Notes: a model not told the origin generated them from the letters alone. Positions 40,200 through 50,605 are shown, numbered from the stretch's first letter. The stretch: 64,000 bases of DNA from Mariniblastus sp. (GCA_014237975.1 JABACA010000009.1:1-64000); one strand, 5' to 3'. Numbers and translations: made by a program.

Positions 40200-40293
40200 G
40201 ATTTTTAGATCTCCAGGAAATTTTGGATTGTCGTCATGTCCGCCAGTCGGTTGTTGTTTTGAGAAAATAGGCCGGTTTACCACCGGGTTTGAA

Positions 40294-40761
40294 ATGAATA
40301 AAAACCTGAGCTTGCAGGATCAATTTGCCCCCGCCTTGGCCTGTTTTGGTTGTGGCCCCTCGAACCCATTGGGATTGCAAATCAAGAGTTATGTCGATGG
40401 CGACAAAGTGATTGCCGATTTTTCACCCCAACCGCATCACCAAGCTTACGAAGGGATGGTCAACGGTGGAATCATCGGGGCATTATTGGACTGTCATATG
40501 AACTGGACCGCCGCATGGCATCTGATGACCAAACTGGGCCTGGACGTACCTCCCTGCACTGTGACGGCCAGCTATGGTGTTGAATTTGAGGCGCCCACTC
40601 CGCTTGATCGAACTTTGCGACTGGTTGCATGGGTAGTGGACAGCAGTGAACGAAGAGTCAATGTTCGAGCTACTCTGGGAGTGGATGATACGGCCACGGC
40701 AAAGGGTGAAGGGACGTTTGTTTCAGTTAAACCAGGGCATCCCGCCTACCATCGGTGGTAA
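40294..40761 (+). CDS. PaaI-type hotdog thioesterase
   Basis: ACFGCGPSNPLGLQIKSY, HQAYEGMVNGGIIGALLDCHMNWTAAW. Confidence 0.85.
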   Translation: MNKNLSLQDQFAPALACFGCGPSNPLGLQIKSYVDGDKVIADFSPQPHHQAYEGMVNGGIIGALLDCHMNWTAAWHLMTKLGLDVPPCTVTASYGVEFEAPTPLDRTLRLVAWVVDSSERRVNVRATLGVDDTATAKGEGTFVSVKPGHPAYHRW

Positions 40762-40880
40762 CGAAGACAACAGGATCGGCAACGTCTCGTGAATTCCTGA
40801 CAGAGGGTTGGTTACCATGGTCTATCTCGATATCGCATCCAAGTGCAGCACGAGATAAGTCAAACGCGGCCGCCACGTTT

Positions 40881-41537
40881 TTATTTGAGGGTCAGAAACC
40901 AGCCAGATATTGCGCGAGCCAATTGATCAAATATGTCAATCTTAATGCTCCGTTTTCGTTTCAGTGTCTGATAACTGTGATCGCCCGTTTCAAGCCATTT
41001 AAATGTGGCCTTGCTGCCCAATGCAATCAGGGTTGGCTGGAGTAGATCGAACGTCATCATCTTGTCCCTGGTTCCACTGACAAACAGCATCGGAACAGTA
41101 ACTTGGGGCAGATGGATGGCCCGCTGATCGGACGGACTGCCGGGGGCATGCAACGGGTAGGAGCAAAAGAAAATTCCTTTTGCGTTAGGGATCGGTTCCG
41201 CGGCCGCCGCCATCGACGTCAACCGGCCGCCGAAAGAGTGCCCACCGGCAATCATTGGAATGCCAGGTGCCAGATCCTGGGCCGTTGCCGCCGCCTGTCG
41301 GATCGTCGAAAAGGAGACTTCCTGTGAGTCTCGCCCTCCGCCCCTTTCCATAAAGGGAAACTGGTACCGTAACGTTGCCAGGTTTTGTCGCACCAATGCG
41401 TCGGAAATGGCCTGTAGGTTGGCATGTTCCATACCCGCACCCGCACCGTGCGCCAGTGTTGCGATGCCAATCGGTTTGTCTGGCAGTTGAAGCAGTGCCG
41501 AAACGTCGCCGGCAGCATCGTGGGCCCTGAATTTCAA
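40881..41537 (-). CDS. Alpha/beta hydrolase (dienelactone hydrolase/KAT8-associated-like)
   Basis: ATLAHGAGAGMEHANL, IAGGHSFGGRLTSMAAA, MLFVSGTRDKM, GDHSYQTLKR. Confidence 0.85.
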   Translation of the reverse strand: MKFRAHDAAGDVSALLQLPDKPIGIATLAHGAGAGMEHANLQAISDALVRQNLATLRYQFPFMERGGGRDSQEVSFSTIRQAAATAQDLAPGIPMIAGGHSFGGRLTSMAAAAEPIPNAKGIFFCSYPLHAPGSPSDQRAIHLPQVTVPMLFVSGTRDKMMTFDLLQPTLIALGSKATFKWLETGDHSYQTLKRKRSIKIDIFDQLARAISGWFLTLK

Positions 41538-41561
41538 GCGTGAATGTTTTACGATAGCCTT

Positions 41562-42689
41562 TTATTCCCGCTCGCTCATCAAGGGATAGGTTGTCTCGTC
41601 GGGACCAATATACTCGGCGCCCGGCCGAATCAGACGATTGTTGCCGCGTTGCTCAAATACGTGTGCCGACCAACCACTGACTCGTGAGAGTACGAAAATC
41701 GGAGTAAACAGGGGAGTTGCAATCCCAAGGAAGTGGTAAACCAGGGCGCTGTAAAAATCCAGGTTTGGAAACAGTTTCTTTTCCCGCCACATGACTTGTT
41801 CAATCCGTTCCGAAACCGGATATAAAACGGCATCACCACATTCTTCCGACAGTCGTTTTGCCCAGCTCTTTACGATGTCATTTCGCGGGTCGGAAACGGT
41901 GTAAACACGGTGGCCAAATCCCATGATGAGAGACTTGTCCTCCAGCATTTTCATGATACCCGCTTCCGCCTCGTCGGGAGTCTGGAATTTCTCGATCAGT
42001 TCCATGGCTGCCTCATTGGCCCCCCCGTGCAACGGCCCGCGCAAGGTGCCGATGGCAGCCGTGATGGCCGAAAAAATATCGGACAGAGTGGCAGTGCATA
42101 CCCGGGCAGTAAACGTGGAAGCATTAAACTCGTGTTCCGCATAGAGTATCAGTGACACATCCATTGCCGTGACATGTGTCGCGGAGGGTTCCTGTCCACA
42201 CAATTTCTCCAGGAAATATCCGGCGATCGATGGTTGTGCGGACTCAAAATCGATTTCAACTCCCTCGTTGCAAAATCGATACCAGTACAGCAGCATGGAA
42301 GGCAGGCAGGCCAACAGTCGCTCTGCTTTGTCAGCCTGTTGTTCAAAAGCGGTTTCCGGTTCCAGTGCCCCCAGCATGGAACAGCCGGTACGCAAGACAT
42401 CCATGGGATGCGCAGCAGCCGGGATGGTTCGAAGTGTCTGCTTCAGTTCATCGGGTAGTGCCCTTTGGTTGATCAAACGGGAAACAAAATGGTCCAGATC
42501 CGTTTGATTGGGCAATTTGCCGTACAAAAGTAAGAACGCAACTTCTTCGAATGACGAATGCTCGGTCAAGTCGTGGATGGAGTATCCCCGGTAGAACAAC
42601 CCCTTGCCTTGCGCTCCGACCATCGCGATGCCGGTCTGGCCGGCAACAACCCCCGCCAGTCCACCCGTTTTCTTGTTCTTCACAGTCAT
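41562..42689 (-). CDS. prpC: Citrate/2-methylcitrate synthase
   Basis: KGLFYRGYSIHDLTEHSSFEEVAFLLLYGKLPN, GPLHGGANEAAMEL, IMGFGHRVYTVSDPR; adjacent to prpB. Confidence 0.88.
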   Translation of the reverse strand: MTVKNKKTGGLAGVVAGQTGIAMVGAQGKGLFYRGYSIHDLTEHSSFEEVAFLLLYGKLPNQTDLDHFVSRLINQRALPDELKQTLRTIPAAAHPMDVLRTGCSMLGALEPETAFEQQADKAERLLACLPSMLLYWYRFCNEGVEIDFESAQPSIAGYFLEKLCGQEPSATHVTAMDVSLILYAEHEFNASTFTARVCTATLSDIFSAITAAIGTLRGPLHGGANEAAMELIEKFQTPDEAEAGIMKMLEDKSLIMGFGHRVYTVSDPRNDIVKSWAKRLSEECGDAVLYPVSERIEQVMWREKKLFPNLDFYSALVYHFLGIATPLFTPIFVLSRVSGWSAHVFEQRGNNRLIRPGAEYIGPDETTYPLMSERE

Positions 42690-43564
42690 GTTTTTTTTCG
42701 CCTGTTTATTATCTTGTCCATCTGTTCTTCATATCGCAAGTAATCAAGAACATCGTACAGTTCATCGCGGGTTTGCATGACGTCTAGAAGTTTATTCTGA
42801 CTTCCTGCCTGTCGAATCCCTCGATAGACGTTCATCGCTGCCAAACTCATTGCACGGAACGCAGACAACGGATAAAGAACCAGCTTTACACCAACGTCTC
42901 GAAGCTGGTCAATTTCCAGCAAGGGACTTTGTCCAAATTCTGTCATATTGGCCAGCACCGGAATTGAAATCGAATTGGTAAATCGCTTGTATTGTTCGAC
43001 GTCTCTGATCGCCTCGGCAAAAATCATGTCGGCACCAGCTTCTGCGTAACTTGCGCACCGTTCAATTGTGGCATCAACACCTTCGTTCGCCAAAGCGTCG
43101 GTGCGGGCCATAATCACAAAGGACGGGTCGATTCGTGCATCGACACAGGCATGAATTCGATCGACCATTTCATTTGTATCGACCAACGCTTTGCCGGGAC
43201 GGTGTCCACACCGTTTTGCCGATTGCTGATCTTCAATATGCATCGCCGCCGCGCCGGCAGCTTCAAATGCTCGCACGGTTCGGGCAATCGATAATGCGTG
43301 ACCCCACCCAGTATCTGCGTCGACCAGCAGAGGCAGGTCGGATGCAGAGACTATCCGCTGGATTTCCACGACAACATCCGACATGGAAGTCATCCCCAGA
43401 TCGGGCATCCCGAACGAAGCGTTGGCAACACCCGCCCCGGATAAGTAGATCGCGCGAAATCCGCATTTCTCAGCCAACAGTGCACAATAGGCATTGATGG
43501 TGCCTACCACTTGCAGGGGATTTTCTTCCTGAATTGCCTGCCGAAAATTTTGGCCTGGAGTCAT
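42686..43564 (-). CDS. prpB: Methylisocitrate lyase / PEP mutase-superfamily lyase
   Basis: GTINAYCALLAEKCGFRAIYLSGAGVANASFGMPDLGMTSM, DADTGWGHALSIARTVR, MHIEDQQSAKRCGHRPGKALV. Confidence 0.9.
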   Translation of the reverse strand: MTPGQNFRQAIQEENPLQVVGTINAYCALLAEKCGFRAIYLSGAGVANASFGMPDLGMTSMSDVVVEIQRIVSASDLPLLVDADTGWGHALSIARTVRAFEAAGAAAMHIEDQQSAKRCGHRPGKALVDTNEMVDRIHACVDARIDPSFVIMARTDALANEGVDATIERCASYAEAGADMIFAEAIRDVEQYKRFTNSISIPVLANMTEFGQSPLLEIDQLRDVGVKLVLYPLSAFRAMSLAAMNVYRGIRQAGSQNKLLDVMQTRDELYDVLDYLRYEEQMDKIINRRKKT

Positions 43565-43905
43565 AAGATCGAGCGTCGATTAGACGGATATTGTTCGGCA
43601 GTATTGGAACGACATAAAGCGGCCGAGTTCATCTACACGGTAACACGTAATTTTATAACGAGCCATACGGGGTAGGTCAGGATAGCCAGGGTCGTTTTGG
43701 TTTCCCAGGAGTTAAAGATCTTTCGCGATTTCGTCCGCCGCGGGAAATAAATTTAAAGACAACGAATCGTCGGTTTCATAGTTTTTTGTAGGCAAACTGA
43801 CTTACAAATGCAGGATGATCTGGGTAGGCTAACCAGATTGTCCAACTCCAGAAGACGGGTTCCTTTTGGCAACAATCTTCCAACAAAACCAAACTCTTTT
43901 TAATC

Positions 43906-45510
43906 ATGGCTTCTGTTACAAAATCTCGTCTTGAATCCATTGCACATGGTTGTTTTCCCGCAGGCGTTCTTCACAACCCTGGCCCCGCGCGGTTGTATCA
44001 TGACGCCATTTTGTTTGATAACGGGCAAATCACCAGCTCCGGCGGGATTGCCAGTATGTCTGGCGAAAAGACTGGCCGCAGCCCGAAAGACAAACGCATC
44101 GTTGATCAACAGGAAGTTCATTCCGATGTCTGGTGGGGCGATATTAATATTCCCCTGATGAGTGAATCTTACGATCAGCTGCGGGAACAAGCTGTTTCGT
44201 TCTTGGAAAATTGTACTCGGCTGTATGTCGTGGATGCATTTGCTGGTTGGGATCCGGCTAGTCAAATCAAAGTCAGAATTATCTGTTCTCGGGCCTACCA
44301 TGCGTTGTTTATGCACAACATGCTGATTCGGCCGACGAGTGAGCAATTGGAAGATTTTGGCAAACCTGATTACGTCATTTACAACGCGGGGCAGGCGACG
44401 GCAGATCCGTCCATCGAGGGTGTAGAATCGGGAACATGTATTACCATTAATTTCAATCGCGGCGAAATGGTCATCATGGGCACCGAGTATGCCGGTGAAA
44501 TGAAAAAAGGCGTCTTTTCGATTATGAATTACTTGATGCCCAAGAACGAAATCATGTCCATGCACTGTTCAGCCAACGAAGGGGTGGCGAACCACGATGT
44601 GTCATTGTTTTTCGGGTTGTCGGGTACTGGCAAGACGACGTTATCTGCAGATCCCGAACGTCGACTGATTGGTGACGACGAACATTGTTGGAATGATTCC
44701 GGCGTGTTTAACATCGAGGGTGGGTGTTACGCTAAGTGTATTAATCTATCGGCCGCCAATGAGCCTGAGATCTATAACGCGATTCGGTTTGGTTCGATTC
44801 TTGAAAATACGGTTCAGGATCCCCTGACCCATCAAGTCGATTATTCCGACATCTCGGTGACCCCTAATACTCGGTGTTCTTACCCTATTGAATACATAGA
44901 AAATGCCAAAGTTCCCTGTGTTGGATCTCATCCAGCCAACATTGTTTTACTGACCTGTGATGCATTTGGCGTTTTGCCTCCCGTCAGTCAACTCACGCCA
45001 GGACAGGCGATGTACCATTTTATCAGTGGCTATACGGCCAAAGTTGCAGGTACCGAAGTCGGCGTGGACGAGCCCGAGGTGACATTCTCGGCTTGCTTCG
45101 GGGCGGCATTTCTGGTGTGGCACCCGATGAAATACGCCAGCCTGCTGGCAAGTAAAATGCTGAAGCACGGTGCAACGGCGTGGTTGGTTAACACGGGCTG
45201 GAGTGGTGGTGCCTACGGTGTGGGCGAGCGGATCCAATTAAAATATACGCGGGCCATCATCGATGCGATCCATGACGGGCAGTTGGCTGATGTCCAATTC
45301 GAGATTGATCCGCTTTTTGGTTTCTCGGTACCGACCTCATGTCCCAATGTTCCGGGCGAGATGTTAAACCCCCGGAATACATGGAGTGATAAGGCGTCTT
45401 ATGATGCGACGGCACAGAAACTGGCGATGGAATTCAAGCAGAATTTTAATCAATATGTTGATCAAGCTACGGAAGATGTAATTTCGGGTGGTCCGATTTT
45501 ACGGCAGTGA
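43906..45510 (+). CDS. pckA: Phosphoenolpyruvate carboxykinase (ATP)
   Basis: TGRSPKDKRIVD, FFGLSGTGKTTLSADPERRLIGDDEHCW, GWSGGAYGVGERI. Confidence 0.96.
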   Translation: MASVTKSRLESIAHGCFPAGVLHNPGPARLYHDAILFDNGQITSSGGIASMSGEKTGRSPKDKRIVDQQEVHSDVWWGDINIPLMSESYDQLREQAVSFLENCTRLYVVDAFAGWDPASQIKVRIICSRAYHALFMHNMLIRPTSEQLEDFGKPDYVIYNAGQATADPSIEGVESGTCITINFNRGEMVIMGTEYAGEMKKGVFSIMNYLMPKNEIMSMHCSANEGVANHDVSLFFGLSGTGKTTLSADPERRLIGDDEHCWNDSGVFNIEGGCYAKCINLSAANEPEIYNAIRFGSILENTVQDPLTHQVDYSDISVTPNTRCSYPIEYIENAKVPCVGSHPANIVLLTCDAFGVLPPVSQLTPGQAMYHFISGYTAKVAGTEVGVDEPEVTFSACFGAAFLVWHPMKYASLLASKMLKHGATAWLVNTGWSGGAYGVGERIQLKYTRAIIDAIHDGQLADVQFEIDPLFGFSVPTSCPNVPGEMLNPRNTWSDKASYDATAQKLAMEFKQNFNQYVDQATEDVISGGPILRQ

Positions 45511-45514
45511 TCTT

Positions 45515-45536
45515 AGCCGGATTCCCGGTTTTTTTT
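45515..45536 (+). terminator. Rho-independent terminator after pckA
   Basis: AGCCGG-ATTC-CCGGTT followed by TTTTTT. Confidence 0.65.
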
Positions 45537-45550
45537 ATTCATTGGAAATG

Positions 45551-46075
45551 TGCACGATGAACAATAGAGCAACGGTCGCGATGAAGCAGTCGTTGGCGGT
45601 CCAGGAGAACATCGTTCTACCTGGTGATACGAATGCACATGATACGATGTTTGGCGGTTTGTTGATGAAACGCATTGACGAAACGGCCGCTATATCGGCT
45701 CGACGACATTGCCGTGGTGCTGTCGTTACTGCTTCGAATGATGGTGTTCACTTTCATCGACCGGTGCAGCGAGATGATATTGTTACCGTTACGTCGTACG
45801 TCTGTGGTGTGGGCACCAGCTCGATGGAGATTTTTGTCAAAATCATGACTGAAAATGCTTCGCGGAATGAACCGGGCCAAATTGCGGCAATCTCCTTTTT
45901 GACTTTTGTCGCCCTGGATGAAGCGGGGCGGCCGACCGAGGTTCCCGACGTCCAGCCGGAATCAATGGAAGAAAAAGCGGTTTCTGGAGAAGCCCAGGCC
46001 CGCAAGGAAACTCGCTTGAAGAAGCGTTTGGAAACGAATGACCTGATCTATGAATTGAATCGCTTGAACGACTGA
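45551..46075 (+). CDS. Acyl-CoA thioesterase (hotdog, YciA/BACH-like)
   Basis: PGDTNAHDTMFGGLLMKRIDETAAISARRHCRGAVVTASNDGVHFHRPVQRDD. Confidence 0.87.
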   Translation, partial: CTMNNRATVAMKQSLAVQENIVLPGDTNAHDTMFGGLLMKRIDETAAISARRHCRGAVVTASNDGVHFHRPVQRDDIVTVTSYVCGVGTSSMEIFVKIMTENASRNEPGQIAAISFLTFVALDEAGRPTEVPDVQPESMEEKAVSGEAQARKETRLKKRLETNDLIYELNRLND

Positions 46076-46114
46076 AAGCGTCCACCCGTCAAGCGGGCTC
46101 CTGGAAAACCCCTG

Positions 46115-49100
46115 CTAAGCAGCCTGCAAAGTCCGGTTTTGATTGGACCATTGAATCCAGTCGCGGACTTCGTTTAGGTCCGGTTTTTTTCCAGAACGGA
46201 TGATTTTGATTCCCTGTTTGGTTTCCGAGAAAGGCTTGACGATCTTGAATAATTCGTCGGGTGACAAGGAGTTCAGCATTTCGGGTTCGGTAATGCCGCA
46301 AGCTACCAGGATCTGTGCATCGTGACCGCGCAGGTTAGGTATCCGGCAGACCAGCTGCGTTTGGTTTTGCCAGGTTTGAATGGTTTTTGCCGATATGGGT
46401 TTGTAGTTGATTTCCTGTGCCATTGACTCGGCCGTGCTGCCCAAAAATTCCTTGATGCTGGAAACACCAATATCCTGTAATCGTTTTGCCGTTTTTGGAC
46501 TGATTGAGGGGGCTGCTTCAATGTGATCCTGTAAATCAAGGTGGAACTTAAGTGGCTTGCCACTATTTTTCGTGTGGGTCGATTTTGACTTGGCTTCCTT
46601 TTTTTCTTTTCGCTTGGTGAAGGAGTTGGCGATGGACAGTTCTGTAGGGCTGGCTGTCTGGGAGGATCGTCGACGTCTGGTTTTTCGAGTTGGAGAGGAA
46701 GGCTGAGGTGTCGCCAGCCTGATCGGTTGACTGGATGGGACAACCTGGTTCATGTCGGGCGGAGATTCGCCATGATCTATCGCCTGTCCTTTGGCGCGGA
46801 TTTGCCGACTGTAACCTGTCAGTGACTGCCAGCGAGACTGGGTCCTGTCCAATGCGCGATACCAACGATTAATCCGTTCTGCCGAATAATCATCCGGTTG
46901 CCAATGAACAGAATTTTCATGTTGGGAACTTAAAACGCGATGCAACCGATCGGCCAACTGCACACTGGTGGTAGTGAACAACTGTTCCGGCTCGGCAATG
47001 CCGATCGATCTGAGTAAATGAGCATCTTCAATTCGCAACCCGGGTACACAGATCATCAACCAGGTAATTGACTGCCATGTGTCAAGGTTATCGGGTGTAA
47101 ACCCGTGATTTGAAAACTCGAGCGTCAGGTTTTTCGTATTCTGGTTCAGTAGATCGGCGACATCCTGAATGCCACATTGTTGCAGGCTAGACGAGTTACT
47201 CGGTGTGAACAGATCGAAGTTGATCAGGGGTGTACTTTCATCAACCAGCGGCGCGAATTCCAGGACTAAGCCGTCATCCGGCAAGGGTGTCTCTGGCAGG
47301 TCGTCATCATTGGGTGTGGCTTGGGTCGATATCGAGTCATTGGTTTCAATGGTTTCCGGACGGTTATTTTTTTTCGGGGTCTGGTCAGCTGCGTAATTGG
47401 CCAGTGGGTATGTAATGGGCGTCGATAAATCAGCAAATACGGTCGTATTGGTAACCGTGCTGTTATCGGTATGAAGGGCGCTGGCAGGATTCACAACCGT
47501 TGACATCGGTTGGTCTCTGGAGGCGACACACTGCCGGGTGTAACGACCCAATTCGGGTAATTCATGGAGTTTGATTCCAAAATCCCGGGCGCGTGATGCG
47601 ACATTGCGATCCGCAGTGACTGCGATAATCTGAATTCCCTGCCGGCAAAAGTTGTTGAGTAATTCCAGCGTTGCCTTGCCTCGCGCCGAATCCAATTCCA
47701 CCCAGATGTCATCCAGTAACATCGGGACCGAAATGCCATGTCGATTCAAAGACTCTACGGCCGCCAAGCAAAGACTCAAGGCGACCTGGTGTTGAGCCAT
47801 CGTATTGAGCGACTGGTAAGAGATACTGTCCTGGTGCCGACCCCCCGTGATGAGTTGAAAGTGATTGCCAGCCTGGGATTCGTGGAGCCAAATCTCTGTC
47901 ACTTCGCCCAACGTCAGCTGGCTGGCCAATTGACCCGCCCGTCGTAGAAGCGGGTCGGGCTGGAAGTCGGGGTAGCGAGGCCGTACGGTGTATTCGGCTA
48001 ACATGTGTGATTTGTCTTCCAGTTGCTTTAACCGGTTTTCGATCTGGCAAAGCTGCAAATCCATTGGATGGGTAGAGTCCCAGTCGATTTGAGTTCGCTG
48101 TTCCCGCAAACTGGCTAGCTGCGTCTCGAGTGGCCCCAGGCAGTTTTCATAATCGACGATCCTGAGGACGAGTTGTTTGCGTTGATTTTGCAGTTCAGTC
48201 AATCGATTCTGGAGGCGATTGGCGTCCGACTGGCTGGGTGAGCCCTGGGGGGAGTGAGTCTCTCCAAAGAACCGGCGACGGGCAATCCAATGTCCTTGTT
48301 CGGCAGCGCAACGCAGATAGGCCGGGTCGGCGTGTAGTACGGCTTGAGCACCGGTGACATCCAGCTGTTGAATCTTCTTCAGAATCTCCTGGCGGCGATT
48401 CAAAAGATGACTCAGGTTTTCCGCCATTTTCGCATATTGCAATCGCAGTTGTTTTAATTCAGCGGTCGTGGAGCGATGCCCAAGGTGTTGATGTTGTCTT
48501 TCCAGTTCTGCCAACAGTTGCTGCAGTTCACTCTGCATTGCGTTGCAGCATTTCAAGATCTGAGATGTCGCTTGTTCAGGATCTCGATGGGGTGTCAATT
48601 GTGAAGTATCCAGCATTTGGTGTGTCGCAGTTTCTGTATTTTTTATCCGCTGTTGCAGGGAATTAAGTAATTGGCGGACCTGGTGGTAAGGGTGTTGCGG
48701 CACATCAAAATCGAGGTTGTTCCAAACGGCCATCTCGTCCCGCAGCCTTAGGCGTTGAGTCTGAACGGCCGTTTGAAGTTGTCGCCCATCGCGAATTTGT
48801 TTATCCAGATCGTCCAGGTTCCCATACAAGGTGGAAAGTAACTCAATGAACCTGGCTGGTTGGACGGAGGGAGTATCTGCATTTGCAATTTCCAGCTGGG
48901 ATCGAGTTTCCCTCACCATGGAATCAGTGGTCGCAATCATCTCACGAAGAGCGGCTAGGTCGTATTGTTTAATTTTGCTTGACAATGCGTCAATTTCGCA
49001 TTCCAGTTTTATCCGCGGTGTATTGTCAATGGATCGTTTTGACTTGCACTGCGATAATAAAAGTGATCGTTCCGATTCGAGTTTTCGGGCCTCAGCAAGG

Positions 49101-49615
49101 ACGAGATTCCGCTCCTCGCTGCGGATGCTGTGTTCGTTGTGAAACGAAAACGGTTCTGTTTGATCTTGCCACGCCGGTTTTCCGGTCACTACGTTGAACC
49201 GGTCCCGAAGTTGCCGAATGATCTGGTTGATAGAGGTGCAGTTCTTGTAGGAGTCGAATTGATAGATCGTGTCGAAAAAAGCTGGCCCTACTTGGAGCAA
49301 ATAATCATTGATGGGCATAGCCAGTTGCGATGAAGTGCAGAGATCTACCGCTAATAAATTCCCATGCAGGACGGCGTTGCGGGTCAGTTTTGTTAGCTGC
49401 TCCCCATTGCGAAACGTCAGATGACCTAAACAGTCAGGATGGTCTTTTGAGAAACCGAACAATACATTTCGGATGTACTTCTGAAGCGTAGTTTTTCCCG
49501 TTCCAGTCGTTCCGAATAGAAGATTGAACCCATGGCTGAATCGTTCCAGATGTACGTTTCGGCAGGCTCCAAAGTTGTCGATTGCCAACTCCGTCAGTTT
49601 CATTTCCAACTCCAT
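46115..49615 (-). CDS. SMC/YhaN-like AAA ATPase with central coiled coils and C-terminal DUF4332-like helix-hairpin-helix repeats
   Basis: Walker A GTTGTGKTT near N-terminus, KLTELAIDNFGACRNVHLERFSHGFNLLFG; Walker B-like VPMLLDDIWVELDSARG; C-term GIQDVADLL...PGLRIEDAHLLRSIGIAEPEQL and GVSSIKEFL...PNLRGHDAQILVACGITEPEML. Confidence 0.75.
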   Translation of the reverse strand: MELEMKLTELAIDNFGACRNVHLERFSHGFNLLFGTTGTGKTTLQKYIRNVLFGFSKDHPDCLGHLTFRNGEQLTKLTRNAVLHGNLLAVDLCTSSQLAMPINDYLLQVGPAFFDTIYQFDSYKNCTSINQIIRQLRDRFNVVTGKPAWQDQTEPFSFHNEHSIRSEERNLVLAEARKLESERSLLLSQCKSKRSIDNTPRIKLECEIDALSSKIKQYDLAALREMIATTDSMVRETRSQLEIANADTPSVQPARFIELLSTLYGNLDDLDKQIRDGRQLQTAVQTQRLRLRDEMAVWNNLDFDVPQHPYHQVRQLLNSLQQRIKNTETATHQMLDTSQLTPHRDPEQATSQILKCCNAMQSELQQLLAELERQHQHLGHRSTTAELKQLRLQYAKMAENLSHLLNRRQEILKKIQQLDVTGAQAVLHADPAYLRCAAEQGHWIARRRFFGETHSPQGSPSQSDANRLQNRLTELQNQRKQLVLRIVDYENCLGPLETQLASLREQRTQIDWDSTHPMDLQLCQIENRLKQLEDKSHMLAEYTVRPRYPDFQPDPLLRRAGQLASQLTLGEVTEIWLHESQAGNHFQLITGGRHQDSISYQSLNTMAQHQVALSLCLAAVESLNRHGISVPMLLDDIWVELDSARGKATLELLNNFCRQGIQIIAVTADRNVASRARDFGIKLHELPELGRYTRQCVASRDQPMSTVVNPASALHTDNSTVTNTTVFADLSTPITYPLANYAADQTPKKNNRPETIETNDSISTQATPNDDDLPETPLPDDGLVLEFAPLVDESTPLINFDLFTPSNSSSLQQCGIQDVADLLNQNTKNLTLEFSNHGFTPDNLDTWQSITWLMICVPGLRIEDAHLLRSIGIAEPEQLFTTTSVQLADRLHRVLSSQHENSVHWQPDDYSAERINRWYRALDRTQSRWQSLTGYSRQIRAKGQAIDHGESPPDMNQVVPSSQPIRLATPQPSSPTRKTRRRRSSQTASPTELSIANSFTKRKEKKEAKSKSTHTKNSGKPLKFHLDLQDHIEAAPSISPKTAKRLQDIGVSSIKEFLGSTAESMAQEINYKPISAKTIQTWQNQTQLVCRIPNLRGHDAQILVACGITEPEMLNSLSPDELFKIVKPFSETKQGIKIIRSGKKPDLNEVRDWIQWSNQNRTLQAA

Positions 49616-49850
49616 TTTACCCGTCAACCAATCCATGGATCCGTCTGACTGCCTGGCTTTTAGTACGCCGGCCGGTGGAAACTTGTTTGATCATTGAGAA
49701 CAAGGAAGACACCGGCGCATCACGAAAAATCTAGTCCATGTGTTCCTTTGGACCTAGATCAGTTTGGATGCCGTCGGGTTGGGATTAGTCGTTGCTAGCA
49801 AAAGACACGGTTCTTGGGTCAGCCGTTTCACACTCGGGCCGCTTTCATTG

Positions 49851-50381
49851 CTAGATGGGCAGGCTGTCTTGATCGGAACCAGGCTGCCAGGAGAATTCAT
49901 ATCTGTCTTTCAGTTGTTGCCGGGCCAGCAAGATAATCTGGTGCGTGTGACCGACGAAATGAGTCGTCGTATGAAGCACGGCTTGCAGAACAGTGACATC
50001 GAATCCCTGTATGTGACGGGTCGACATCAACTCGGATTCGGTCAGTGGGTTGATCGCTTGGCGAGCGTCATCGATCGTCATGTCACAAAGCTCCAGTAAT
50101 TCGGTTTTTTTGTTGTGGGTGGCGGTATCGAATTCCCCGTCGCGTTGACGATCGTCGGGGATTTGAAGGACGCCGTTAACTCCCCACTGGCGAAGATTTC
50201 CGCAGCAGTGCAACACCAGATTGCCGATACTGTTGGACGAACTGAACGGGGTCCACCAAATCTGATCTTCGGAAAGCTGTCGAAAACAGTTTCTGACTTT
50301 GATCATTGATTGATCCAGTAGATCCAGTGATTGGATTTTGAATTCATGATCCACCGGTTGGTTGGAAATAGGATCGGTCAT
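49851..50381 (-). CDS. DinB/DUF1572-like protein
   Basis: DQIWWTPFSSSNSIGNLVLHCCGNLRQW; VLQAVLHTTTHFVGHTHQIILLARQ. Confidence 0.75.
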   Translation of the reverse strand: MTDPISNQPVDHEFKIQSLDLLDQSMIKVRNCFRQLSEDQIWWTPFSSSNSIGNLVLHCCGNLRQWGVNGVLQIPDDRQRDGEFDTATHNKKTELLELCDMTIDDARQAINPLTESELMSTRHIQGFDVTVLQAVLHTTTHFVGHTHQIILLARQQLKDRYEFSWQPGSDQDSLPI

Positions 50382-50605
50382 TTTTGCAAATCCACTTGGT
50401 TTGGCTTGGAACCCTCAAGTTAGCTGATTTGTCCCGCGAATAAACGAAGAATTGGAAACTGCGTGATTTTTTTGGGTGTAAAACACCCCGCTGTTGCGTC
50501 CGCTTGGCAGCCGGTTTAATCCAACGGTGACAGTAGCCAGCACAGGTAAACAAAGTTAATATATTAGCTCGGTCATTTCATAATCCAAATCCGGGAAAGA
50601 GTGCA

